A stretch of 16,533 nt of DNA from an uncultured Peptostreptococcaceae bacterium (GTDB lineage: Bacteria; Bacillota; Clostridia; Tissierellales; Peptoniphilaceae), in the NCBI GenBank assembly GCA_947283485.1, contig CAMYOU010000023.1, positions 1-16,533 of the forward strand, written 5' to 3'. Both the position numbers and the translations under genes were made by a program. Under the pieces are notes generated by a model that saw only the letters and a program-made list of their open reading frames with translations, was not told the DNA's origin and made no database searches. Numbering within the stretch: the first letter of the stretch is position 1; each line of letters opens with the position of its first letter. Shown piece by piece: positions 5,835-12,275 of this stretch.

Positions 5835-7181
5835 CTATTCTTTTCTCAAAAGGGCGATTGCTTCACAATTCGGCGTGCCGGGAAAGAGATCGACAAACTC
5901 GAGGCTCTCGAGCGCATACCCCGCCGCCTCGAAGATTCCGATGTCCCGCGTCTGCGTCACGGGATTGCACGAGATATAGAGGATCTCGCGCGCGCCGAAA
6001 CGAATGAGTCCGCCAATCGCCTTGGGGTGGATCCCTTCGCGCGGCGGATCGAGAATGAGAAGATCCGGCACTTCTTCGATCGAGTCGATGATGTCCTTGA
6101 CGTCCGCGGCGTGAAAACGGATATTGGTAAGCCCGTTCTTCTCGGCGTTGCGTTTGGCAGCTTCGACCGCCTCGGGGACGATCTCGACCGCGATGACTTC
6201 GCGCGCTTTCTTTGCGAAGATCTGTGCGAGCGTACCCGTGCCGGAGTAAAAATCGAAGACGGTCTTGTCGTCGATGTCCGTCACGGTCTCGAGTGCTTTC
6301 CGATAGAGCACTTCCGCCATTTCGGAATTGGTCTGGAAGAAACTCTCGGGCGAAATCTCGAACGTGAGGCCCATGAGTGTTTCCTCGTAGATCGGGCTGC
6401 CGTAGAGAATCTCCTCGCGCTCGGTACGCGTCGTGTCCGAGACGGAGTCGCTCATGCCGTGCAAGATCCCCGTGATCCGTCCGTCGAGTCCGAGCCCCGT
6501 GAGCATGGGGACAAAATCTTCGGGCACGGTAAAATCGCGCGTCGTCACGAGACGCACGAGAATGTCGCCGGTGTTTTTCCCTTCGCGGACGACGAGATAG
6601 CGGAGAAATCCCTCATGCGTGATCTTGTGATAGTGTCTCTCCCCGCGCGTGCGAAAATACGCTTCGACGCCCTTACGAATCGTCTCGAAATCTCTCGGCG
6701 CAATCGTGCAACCGTCGATGTCGACGATCGTGTGAAACATCCCGCGCGCGTGGAGTCCGAGCGTAAGTTCGCCGCCTTTGACTTCATCTCCGAATGTATA
6801 CTCCATCTTATTGCGATAGCCCGTGCGACTGTTCGCCGGCGTAAAACGCACGTCGAGGAGTTTGGTCTCGGGAAGTTCGCGTTCATAGAGCCGCAAGAGG
6901 CGCAGAAAGATGAGTTTGGCTTCCTCCTCGTACGGCACGGTAAGAAAGGTGCATCCGCCGCAGCGTCCGAATGCGGGGCAGGGCGTCTCCGTTTCGACGG
7001 GAGAAGGTTCTTCGACGGCGACGATCTTCCCGATCCGCTTGCCGCCTTTTTTCTTCACGCGCACGCGGACGTTCTGTCCCTCGATGCCGCCTTTCAGGCG
7101 CACGCGCTCGCCGTCTATTTCGCCGTAGGTCGTCTGCGGAAAAACGGCGTCGGTGATCTCAAGGACGCGCTCCTTATGCAA
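5835..7181 (-). CDS. rlmD: 23S rRNA (uracil-C5)-methyltransferase, RlmD/RumA (RlmCD) family
   Basis: Methylates carbon 5 of a uracil in 23S rRNA with SAM. The 448-aa protein has the family order: N-terminal TRAM-like beta-barrel (about 5-55), an iron-sulfur cluster site Cys68, Cys74, Cys77 (CPAFGRCGGC) and Cys158 (DGCTIAP), then the methyltransferase domain with DFYSGTGT (310-317), DPPREG (378-383), the nucleophile Cys405 in SCNP and a general base Glu440 in CEAI. The start codon is TTG: an in-frame TAA lies seven codons upstream, no ATG precedes the TRAM domain, and AGAGAGG lies nearby. It overlaps metK by 8 bases. In Bacillota a single enzyme often modifies two sites (RlmCD), so position specificity is uncertain, and TrmA-like action on tRNA is less likely because of the cluster site. 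Confidence 0.9.
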   Translation of the reverse strand: MHKERVLEITDAVFPQTTYGEIDGERVRLKGGIEGQNVRVRVKKKGGKRIGKIVAVEEPSPVETETPCPAFGRCGGCTFLTVPYEEEAKLIFLRLLRLYERELPETKLLDVRFTPANSRTGYRNKMEYTFGDEVKGGELTLGLHARGMFHTIVDIDGCTIAPRDFETIRKGVEAYFRTRGERHYHKITHEGFLRYLVVREGKNTGDILVRLVTTRDFTVPEDFVPMLTGLGLDGRITGILHGMSDSVSDTTRTEREEILYGSPIYEETLMGLTFEISPESFFQTNSEMAEVLYRKALETVTDIDDKTVFDFYSGTGTLAQIFAKKAREVIAVEIVPEAVEAAKRNAEKNGLTNIRFHAADVKDIIDSIEEVPDLLILDPPREGIHPKAIGGLIRFGAREILYISCNPVTQTRDIGIFEAAGYALESLEFVDLFPGTPNCEAIALLRKE

Positions 7182-8349
7182 GTCCCGCTTCCTCTCTTAA
7201 TCTCTCGGCGTATTCGGTGCGCTCCCACGGTAAATCGAGGTCGACTCTGCCGAAATGTCCGTAGGACGAAACCGGTTTGTAGATCGGGCGTTTGAGACCG
7301 AGTCGATCGATGATCGCCTGCGGGCGGAGGTCAAAGTGTGCACGCACGAGTGCTTCGATGCGTTCGACGGGGATTTTCTCCGTGCCGAATGCTTCGATAT
7401 AGATCGAGAGGGGTTCCGCCACGCCGATGGCGTAGGAGAGTCCCACCTCGATGCGATCGGCGAGACCCGCCGCCACGAGATTCTTCGCGACGTGACGCGC
7501 CGCATACGCCGCCGAACGGTCGACTTTGGTCGGGTCTTTTCCGGAGAAGGCGCCGCCGCCGTGATGTGCCATGCCGCCGTAGGTATCGACGATGATTTTT
7601 CGTCCCGTGAGACCCGCGTCGCCCGCAGGACCGCCTTTCACAAAACGTCCGGTCGGATTGATGAAGATCTTCGTTTGGTCATCAAAGGGTTCGCCTTTCA
7701 TCGCGGGCTTGATGACGTATTCGAGGATGTCCGCGCGGAGCGTCTCGATGTCCGTCGAAACGCTGTGCTGCGTCGAGACGACGACGGTGTCGACATGATT
7801 TGCCACTCCGTCCACGTATTCGATCGTGACCTGCGCTTTGCCATCCGGGCGCAGATACGAAAGCGTGCCGTCCTTGCGCACTTCGGCAAGTCTTCTCGTG
7901 AGTCTGTGGGCAAGCACGATCGGAAGCGAGAGATATTCCGCGGTTTCGTTCGTCGCATAGCCGAACATCATGCCCTGATCGCCCGCGCCGATGACGGAAT
8001 ACGGATCGTCGCTCGCGTCGAACGCGTGGTTGACGCCCATGGCGATGTCGGGCGACTGCTCGCCGAGTGCGACCATGACCGCGCAGGTGTCCGCGGCAAA
8101 CCCGTCTTCGGGGTGCGTGTAGCCAATCTCGCGGATCGTGTCGCGCACGATGCGTGCGGTATCAACCGTCGCTTTGGACGTAATTTCGCCCGTTACGACG
8201 ACCATGCCCGTCGATGCCATGGTCTCGCAGGCGCAATGCGCATCGGGATCTCCCGCGAGATGCGCGTCGAGAATCGCGTCGGAGATGCGATCGCAGACTT
8301 TGTCCGGATGTCCCTCCGTCACGGATTCGGATGTGTAATAGATTTTCAT
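7174..8349 (-). CDS. metK: S-adenosylmethionine synthase
   Basis: Makes SAM from methionine and ATP, releasing phosphate and pyrophosphate; cytoplasmic homotetramer. The 391-aa length is normal. Signature sequences are GHPDK (13-17) with His14 and Asp16, the hexapeptide-type motif GAGDQGMMFGYA (121-132) and the glycine-rich phosphate loop GGGAFSGKDPTKVDRS (264-279). The ATG at 8349 is preceded by AAAGGAAGTATGT. The gene lies directly behind a SAM-I riboswitch and terminator, so excess SAM should shut it off, together with the two methyltransferase genes that follow with an overlap or a 10-base gap. No odd residues were seen in the motifs checked. Confidence 0.98.
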   Translation of the reverse strand: MKIYYTSESVTEGHPDKVCDRISDAILDAHLAGDPDAHCACETMASTGMVVVTGEITSKATVDTARIVRDTIREIGYTHPEDGFAADTCAVMVALGEQSPDIAMGVNHAFDASDDPYSVIGAGDQGMMFGYATNETAEYLSLPIVLAHRLTRRLAEVRKDGTLSYLRPDGKAQVTIEYVDGVANHVDTVVVSTQHSVSTDIETLRADILEYVIKPAMKGEPFDDQTKIFINPTGRFVKGGPAGDAGLTGRKIIVDTYGGMAHHGGGAFSGKDPTKVDRSAAYAARHVAKNLVAAGLADRIEVGLSYAIGVAEPLSIYIEAFGTEKIPVERIEALVRAHFDLRPQAIIDRLGLKRPIYKPVSSYGHFGRVDLDLPWERTEYAERLREEAGLA

Positions 8350-8365
8350 ACATACTTCCTTTCTA

Positions 8366-8394
8366 ATAAAAACCCCGCGAATCTTCTCGCGGGG
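8366..8394 (-). terminator. Expression-platform terminator of the metK riboswitch
   Basis: CCCCGCGA (8394-8387 on the minus strand) pairs perfectly with TCGCGGGG (8380-8373) around a 6-nt loop, followed by a run of five U's (8372-8368). It lies between the aptamer and the metK ribosome-binding site, the layout expected for transcription attenuation. A possible weak antiterminator is CUUCU, just past the aptamer, with AGAAG, which occupies the 5' arm and loop of this hairpin. Confidence 0.92.
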
Positions 8395-8417
8395 ACCTGA
8401 AAGTTGCTCATATAGAA

Positions 8418-8511
8418 GCTTATCTTCCAGGAATCCCTGTAGGATGTAGCACCGAATCGAATCGGTTGCCGGGCTTCATCGGGCCTATTCCCTCCGCCAC
8501 TCTCAATAAGC
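8418..8511 (-). promoter_or_regulatory. SAM-I (S-box) riboswitch aptamer
   Basis: The minus strand holds the hallmark S-box order: P1 GCTTAT (8511-8506) closing with ATAAGC (8423-8418), the kink-turn region GAGAGTGGCGGAGGGA, then GGCCCGATGAAGCCCGGCAACC in two conserved blocks, and GGTGCTA before the P4 hairpin and GAAGATAAG. The position in front of metK and the terminator downstream agree with SAM-dependent termination (OFF switch). Confidence 0.97.
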
Positions 8512-8518
8512 GTCTACG

Positions 8519-8547
8519 AGTATATCAAATTTTTCTTTACAGTTCAA
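8519..8547 (-). promoter_or_regulatory. Promoter of the metK operon
   Basis: TTGAAC (8547-8542), an exact 17-bp spacer and TATACT (8524-8519) on the minus strand lie directly upstream of the riboswitch. The -35 overlaps a 14-bp perfect palindrome. Confidence 0.8.
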
Positions 8548-8556
8548 ACGTTTGAA
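8543..8556. repeat. 14-bp perfect palindrome over the metK -35 element
   Basis: TTCAAACGTTTGAA is a perfect inverted repeat, located between the ispF stop (8567) and the metK -10 and overlapping the -35 hexamer. It could be an operator, or simply a chance A/T-rich palindrome. Confidence 0.5.
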
Positions 8557-8566
8557 TCTCGACGTC

Positions 8567-9055
8567 CTAAGATTCTTTCTCTTTTCTTTTTTCGAGCAAA
8601 ACGACCGCCTGTGCCGCCATGCCTTCTCCGCGTCCGACAAAACCGAGTCCTTCCGTCGTCGTCGCCTTGATGCCGATCGCGTCCGGGGAGACTTCGAGCG
8701 TGTGCGCGAGCGACTGTGTCATCGCTTCGATATGGGGCGCAATCTTCGGTCGCTCCGCCATCAGCGTGATGTCGGCGTTCCCAAGTTCGTATCCCGCGTC
8801 GTCCATCATTCGTTTTACGCGTGCAAGGAGCACCATCGAGGAAATGCCCCGATAGGCTTCGTCGGTGTCGGGAAAATGATAGCCGATGTCGCGCATCGCC
8901 ATCGCGCCGAGGATCGCATCCATGAGCGCGTGGACGAGGACATCCGCGTCGCTGTGCCCGAGAAGTCCCTTCTCGTACGGAATCTCGATCCCGCCGAGGA
9001 TGAGTTTGCGCCCTTCGACGAGGCGATGTACGTCGTATCCCATACCGATTCTCAT
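8567..9055 (-). CDS. ispF: 2-C-methyl-D-erythritol 2,4-cyclodiphosphate synthase
   Basis: Fifth step of the DXP isoprenoid pathway: cyclises CDP-ME 2-phosphate to MEcPP with release of CMP, as a zinc-dependent trimer. The 162-aa protein matches the family length. The metal ligands are visible as Asp8 and His10 (GYDVHR) and His42 (LVHAL); GHSDADV (33-39), HFPDTD and the C-terminal KATTTEGLGFVGRGEG complete the signature. The ATG overlaps the ispD stop as ATGA, and GGAGGCGAACGC, inside the ispD end, is the ribosome-binding site. The product of IspD goes through IspE to this enzyme; ispE is not in the window. No clear terminator lies between this gene and the metK promoter, so readthrough into the riboswitch leader is possible. 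Confidence 0.97.
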   Translation of the reverse strand: MRIGMGYDVHRLVEGRKLILGGIEIPYEKGLLGHSDADVLVHALMDAILGAMAMRDIGYHFPDTDEAYRGISSMVLLARVKRMMDDAGYELGNADITLMAERPKIAPHIEAMTQSLAHTLEVSPDAIGIKATTTEGLGFVGRGEGMAAQAVVLLEKRKEKES

Positions 9056-9717
9056 GCGTTCGCCTCCTCCGTCAAAAGCCGTGCCAGCACCGTATCTGCG
9101 GGCGTCGTGATCTTGATATTGCGTTCGTCTCCCGGTACCGTGAAGACGCGATAACCCGCGCGTTCTACGAGCGACGCATCGTCCGTCGCCGTCTCGTCCG
9201 AGTGTTTGTACGCACGAAGAAGCACCTCACGACGAAATCCCTGCGGCGTCTGCACACGCATGAGTCTCTCGCGCCTCGGGGTCGCATAGACGAATCCGTC
9301 CGTCACAAGTTTCACCGTGTCGACGACCGGCACGACGGGTACCACCGCATCGTGTGTTTCGAGTGCCGTCGCCACGCGCCGCATAAGCTCGGCGTCCGCA
9401 AAGGGACGCACCCCGTCGTGGGTGAAGACCGCGTCCGCATGGACGTCCATTTCCTCGAGCACTCTCCTTACCGACTCGGTGCGGGACGATCCGCCCTCCA
9501 CTGCACGAAAGCCGAAAGCCTCACAGAGTTTCTCGGCACGCGTAAGATCGTCCTTGTGAACCGCCACGAGGACTTCGGAGAACAGTCCCGACTCGCGTAC
9601 GCGCGTGAGCGTATACGAGAGTACGCTCTCCCTCCCGAGCGGCAACCAAATTTTTCGGATTGTACTTGCCATCCGCACACCGTTTCCGGCGGCGGTGATA
9701 ATCATTGTTCGTTTCAT
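9052..9717 (-). CDS. ispD: 2-C-methyl-D-erythritol 4-phosphate cytidylyltransferase
   Basis: Third step of the DXP pathway: joins CTP and MEP to give CDP-ME. The protein is 221 aa from the ATG at 9717, which follows GGAGGAAGACG; the frame stays open to 9798 but that part overlaps the promoter and terminator and lacks homology. The N-terminal nucleotide loop is AAGNGVRM with Arg15 and Lys22, spaced as in E. coli IspD (Arg20, Lys27), although the usual PK-Q context is altered to RKIW. Other family marks are THDGVRPF (99-106), VQTPQGF (155-161), TDDASLVE (178-185) and NIKITTPAD (200-208). The gene overlaps ispF by ATGA. An extended -10 lies just upstream. Confidence 0.95.
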   Translation of the reverse strand: MKRTMIITAAGNGVRMASTIRKIWLPLGRESVLSYTLTRVRESGLFSEVLVAVHKDDLTRAEKLCEAFGFRAVEGGSSRTESVRRVLEEMDVHADAVFTHDGVRPFADAELMRRVATALETHDAVVPVVPVVDTVKLVTDGFVYATPRRERLMRVQTPQGFRREVLLRAYKHSDETATDDASLVERAGYRVFTVPGDERNIKITTPADTVLARLLTEEANA

Positions 9718-9735
9718 CGTCTTCCTCCGGCTCTC

Positions 9736-9744
9736 AGTATACCA
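9736..9744 (-). promoter_or_regulatory. Extended -10 promoter of ispDF
   Basis: The minus strand reads TGGTATACT, a TGn-extended -10, between the msrAB terminator and the ispD ribosome-binding site. No convincing -35 is present; the T-run of the terminator lies there instead. The predicted start point is close to the Shine-Dalgarno, so the leader would be very short. Confidence 0.5.
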
Positions 9745-9752
9745 AATCCGCA

Positions 9753-9782
9753 CAAAAAAAGAGGTATGAACTTCATACCTCT
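9753..9782 (-). terminator. Terminator of the glycerol-msrAB operon
   Basis: AGAGGTATGAA (minus 9782-9772) is perfectly complementary to TTCATACCTCT (9770-9760), with a run of seven further U's after it. The 5' arm contains the last codons and the TGA stop of msrAB. Confidence 0.88.
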
Positions 9783-10678
9783 CCCAGATATTCTCCATAA
9801 CCTTCTTCGATCATTTTTTCAAACGGGACAAAACGAAGCGCAAGTCCGTTCGCCGTGTACCTGAGTCCGCCCTTTTCCTCGGGGCCGTCGCCGAAGACAT
9901 AGCCGAGATGCGAATCGGCGTGTCGCGAGCGAAACTCGATGCGTGTCATGCCGTGCGATTCATCTTCGCGCTCGACGATGTTCTCCATCGCGAGCGGTTC
10001 CGAGAACGTCGGCCAACCGCAGTTCGCGTCGTATTTGTCGCGTGAGGAGAAGAGCACTTCCCCGCTTACGACGTCGACATAGAGTCCGCGTTCGAACTGT
10101 GTCGTATAGGGATGCGAAAACGGCGCTTCCGTGTGTCCGTCCTCGACCACGAGACGGATTGCGGGCGAGAGACGCTCTCTTCGCCACGCCATTTCGTCCG
10201 CCGGCACTTCTGCGAGTGCAAAATCGATCTCGCAGTGACTATTCGGATGTTTCTCGAGATAGTCCTGATGATAGCTCTCCGCGGGATAAAAATCCTGCAG
10301 GATCACGCATTCCACGGCGATCTTGCCGCGTCTCTTCGTCTCTTCCTCCAAAAACATACGCGCCGCGGCGAGGGAACGCGCATCGTCCGGATAGATGCCC
10401 GTGCGATATTGTCTGCCGACGTCGTCTCCCTGGCGATTCACACTCTTGGGGTCGATGATGCGAAAGAGATGGATGAAAAGCTCGATGAGACTCACGCGTT
10501 TGGGATCGTATTCGATCTCAATCGCTTCGACGTGATCGGAGCCGGCGCAGACGTCCTCATAGGACGGATCGGGGCATGTACCGTTCGCATAGCCTACCGT
10601 CGTCTCGATGACGCCCGGCACGCGACGAAAATACGCCTCAACGCCCCAGAAACTTCCGCCGCCCAGTACGATCTTCAT
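9773..10678 (-). CDS. msrAB: MsrA-MsrB fusion protein lacking both catalytic cysteines
   Basis: Fused peptide-methionine sulfoxide reductase, 301 aa, in the MsrA-then-MsrB order seen in streptococcal MsrAB. MsrA half (1-155): GGGSFWGVEAYF, VGYANG, YEDVCAGSDHVEA, NRQGDDVGRQYRTGIY, YHQDYLEKHPNSHC. MsrB half (about 184-301): TEAPFSHPY, GLYVDVVSGEVLF, DANCGWPTF, HADSHLGYVFGDGP, GGLRYTANGLALRF. The folds are well kept, but the nucleophile of the GCFWG motif is Ser9 (codon AGT, 10652-10654) and the nucleophile of the RYCxN motif is Thr275 (codon ACG, 9854-9856). The normal resolving positions Cys149 and Cys220 remain. Classical thiol-based reduction should not work in either domain, so the protein may bind methionine sulfoxide, use another residue, or be decayed. 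No zinc CxxC pairs are present. The start overlaps the DUF1667 gene by ATGA with no clear Shine-Dalgarno, indicating coupled translation. The family is sure; activity is doubtful. Confidence 0.9.
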   Translation of the reverse strand: MKIVLGGGSFWGVEAYFRRVPGVIETTVGYANGTCPDPSYEDVCAGSDHVEAIEIEYDPKRVSLIELFIHLFRIIDPKSVNRQGDDVGRQYRTGIYPDDARSLAAARMFLEEETKRRGKIAVECVILQDFYPAESYHQDYLEKHPNSHCEIDFALAEVPADEMAWRRERLSPAIRLVVEDGHTEAPFSHPYTTQFERGLYVDVVSGEVLFSSRDKYDANCGWPTFSEPLAMENIVEREDESHGMTRIEFRSRHADSHLGYVFGDGPEEKGGLRYTANGLALRFVPFEKMIEEGYGEYLGEV

Positions 10679-11037
10679 GACAGCCGCTCAAGGCTTCTCG
10701 TTGCGACGATATTGGAGTCCGTGCCCGCGACATGCGAGATGAGGATGTCGCCCATCTCGACCGGTGCCTTGACATGAAGCGCGTTGATCGCTTTCATCGT
10801 CTCGAAGATCTTGCCCTTCGGCACCGGTTCGTCGGTCTTGACGGGCAGAGATTTTAAGAGTGCGCCTTCAATCGACACGGTCGAGGTGACGGTGCGCGAC
10901 GGATTCTTTACTTCGTTCTCGGCATAGACGACGCCGCGTTTGCAGTGATTGCCTTCTACGAAAATCTTATCGCCGTCCACGGTCACGGTGAGTCTGCAAC
11001 CCACGGGACAGCTGATGCAAGTCATTTCTCTTTTCAT
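10675..11037 (-). CDS. DUF1667 protein, likely subunit of the glycerol-3-phosphate dehydrogenase set
   Basis: A 120-aa cytoplasmic protein of the DUF1667 family. A cysteine cluster at the N-terminus (Cys7, Cys10, Cys14 in CISCPVGC and Cys32 in NHCKRG) looks like a metal or iron-sulfur site. The rest (TVTSTVSIEGALLKSLPVKT, then PVPKGKIFE) is typical of the family. It overlaps both neighbours by ATGA. In many Firmicutes and in Thermotoga this gene stands after a GlpA-like and a GlpB-like flavoprotein, and the inferred job is a small electron-transfer or assembly subunit, perhaps replacing GlpC. It has no membrane segment, so it would not anchor the complex. Confidence 0.88.
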   Translation of the reverse strand: MKREMTCISCPVGCRLTVTVDGDKIFVEGNHCKRGVVYAENEVKNPSRTVTSTVSIEGALLKSLPVKTDEPVPKGKIFETMKAINALHVKAPVEMGDILISHVAGTDSNIVATRSLERLS

Positions 11038-12275
11038 CGCTCCTCCAATTCCACGGTGATCTCGCCCTTTACGTTTGCAAGTTCCTCGGGTCCGAGTTCG
11101 AGAATGATCATTTCGCTCGGTACGAGGACATTGCCGGCTTTCTTATAGATTTCCTCGCCGTTCGATTTTACTTTGATCCATTGTTTACGATAAATGCCGT
11201 CCGTACGCATGGAGAGTTTCACATGCTCTTTCTCGTCGGTATGGACGGATTGCGGCAGAACATAGCGAATGCCTTTCTCCGGTCGGGTCGGAATGCATGC
11301 GCCCGTGTGAAGTTTCGCGCCGAGGGCAAAATCCGCCGCCTTGGAGCCCGCGGTGCGCGCTTCCGCCGTGACAAAATCGACGATATCGTGGACGTGTAAG
11401 ACATTGCCGCAGGCGAAGATGCCTTCGACGCTCGTCGCACAGTCCTCGGTGACGACCGCGCCCTTGGTCAGGCGATCCATCGTGACGCCCGCTTTCTCGG
11501 AAAGCTCGTTCTCGGGAATGAGTCCGATCGAGAGAAGAAGCGTATCGCACGAAACGACCTCGCGATCGTCGGTCTCTTTGCCGTTTTCATCGAGTGCGGT
11601 AATCTCGACCGCCTCGACGCGGTGTTTCCCGAAGACGCGCGTGATTTTGTGATGCAAAAGGAGCGGAATGTCGTAGTCCTCGAGACACTGCGCAATGTTG
11701 CGGTTGAGTCCGCTCGAGAACGGCATGATCTCGACGACGGCTTTGACTTTTGCGCCCTCGAGGGTCATGCGTCGCGCCATGATGAGTCCGATGTCGCCCG
11801 AGCCGTAGACGACGACTTCTTTGCCGACTTCGAGTCCCTCCATATTCATGAGTCTCTGCGCCGCACCCGCGGTCATGACACCCGCCGGACGATAGCCGGA
11901 GAGGGCGATGGCACCCGCCGTGCGCTCGCGACAGCCCATGGCGAGGACGATCGCGCCGGCCTCATAGTGATGCACGCCGTCTTCGTTCACGGCAATGATC
12001 TTGCGATCTTCCGTAACTTCCATGACCATGGTGTTGAGTTTGATCTCGATCCCCATCGCTTCCGCCTCGCGGATAAAACGCTCCGCGTATTCGGGACCGG
12101 TAAGCTCGAGCTTAAACTCATGCAGACCGAAACCGTTGTGGATGCATTGATTTAAGATCCCGCCCGCCTCACGATCGCGTTCGATTAAAAGCACGGATTC
12201 GGTTTTTTTCTTCGCTTCAATTGCGGCGGCAAGTCCCGCAGGACCCGCGCCGATGACAATGACATCGTATTTCAT
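11034..12275 (-). CDS. NAD(P)/FAD-dependent oxidoreductase (GlpB-like partner)
   Basis: A 413-aa flavoprotein of the pyridine nucleotide-disulfide reductase superfamily. The N-terminal dinucleotide fold begins VIVIGAGPAGLAAA (5-18) for FAD, followed by GGILNQCIHNGFGLHEF (38-54), and a second fold VVVYGSGDIGLIMARR (154-169) for NAD(P)H. GCRERTAGAIALSGYRPAGV (114-133) is typical of the group found next to glycerol-3-phosphate dehydrogenases. The late segment GIFACGNVLHVHD matches the FAD-binding C-terminal motif. It overlaps the upstream dehydrogenase gene by ATGA and has AAGGAGG seven bases before the ATG. Inferred role: receives electrons from the dehydrogenase through its [2Fe-2S] domain and passes them to NAD or another carrier. 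The electron acceptor is not known. Confidence 0.88.
   Translation of the reverse strand: MKYDVIVIGAGPAGLAAAIEAKKKTESVLLIERDREAGGILNQCIHNGFGLHEFKLELTGPEYAERFIREAEAMGIEIKLNTMVMEVTEDRKIIAVNEDGVHHYEAGAIVLAMGCRERTAGAIALSGYRPAGVMTAGAAQRLMNMEGLEVGKEVVVYGSGDIGLIMARRMTLEGAKVKAVVEIMPFSSGLNRNIAQCLEDYDIPLLLHHKITRVFGKHRVEAVEITALDENGKETDDREVVSCDTLLLSIGLIPENELSEKAGVTMDRLTKGAVVTEDCATSVEGIFACGNVLHVHDIVDFVTAEARTAGSKAADFALGAKLHTGACIPTRPEKGIRYVLPQSVHTDEKEHVKLSMRTDGIYRKQWIKVKSNGEEIYKKAGNVLVPSEMIILELGPEELANVKGEITVELEER

Noticed and set aside
5733..7295. Long plus-strand open frame (520 codons) opposite rlmD
   Set aside because: It is antisense to a gene with complete catalytic motifs, has no family resemblance and reflects the GC-skewed codon use of the real gene.
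7255..8400. Plus-strand open frame (381 codons) opposite metK and the riboswitch terminator
   Set aside because: It is a mirror frame of metK with Arg/Asp/His-rich composition and no ribosome-binding site.
9718..9798. N-terminal extension of ispD to the ATG at 9798
   Set aside because: It would run through the msrAB terminator and its own promoter; the family start and GGAGG support 9717.
9854..10654. Selenocysteine in MsrAB
   Set aside because: The two active-site codons are AGT and ACG, not TGA, so recoding does not explain the missing cysteines.
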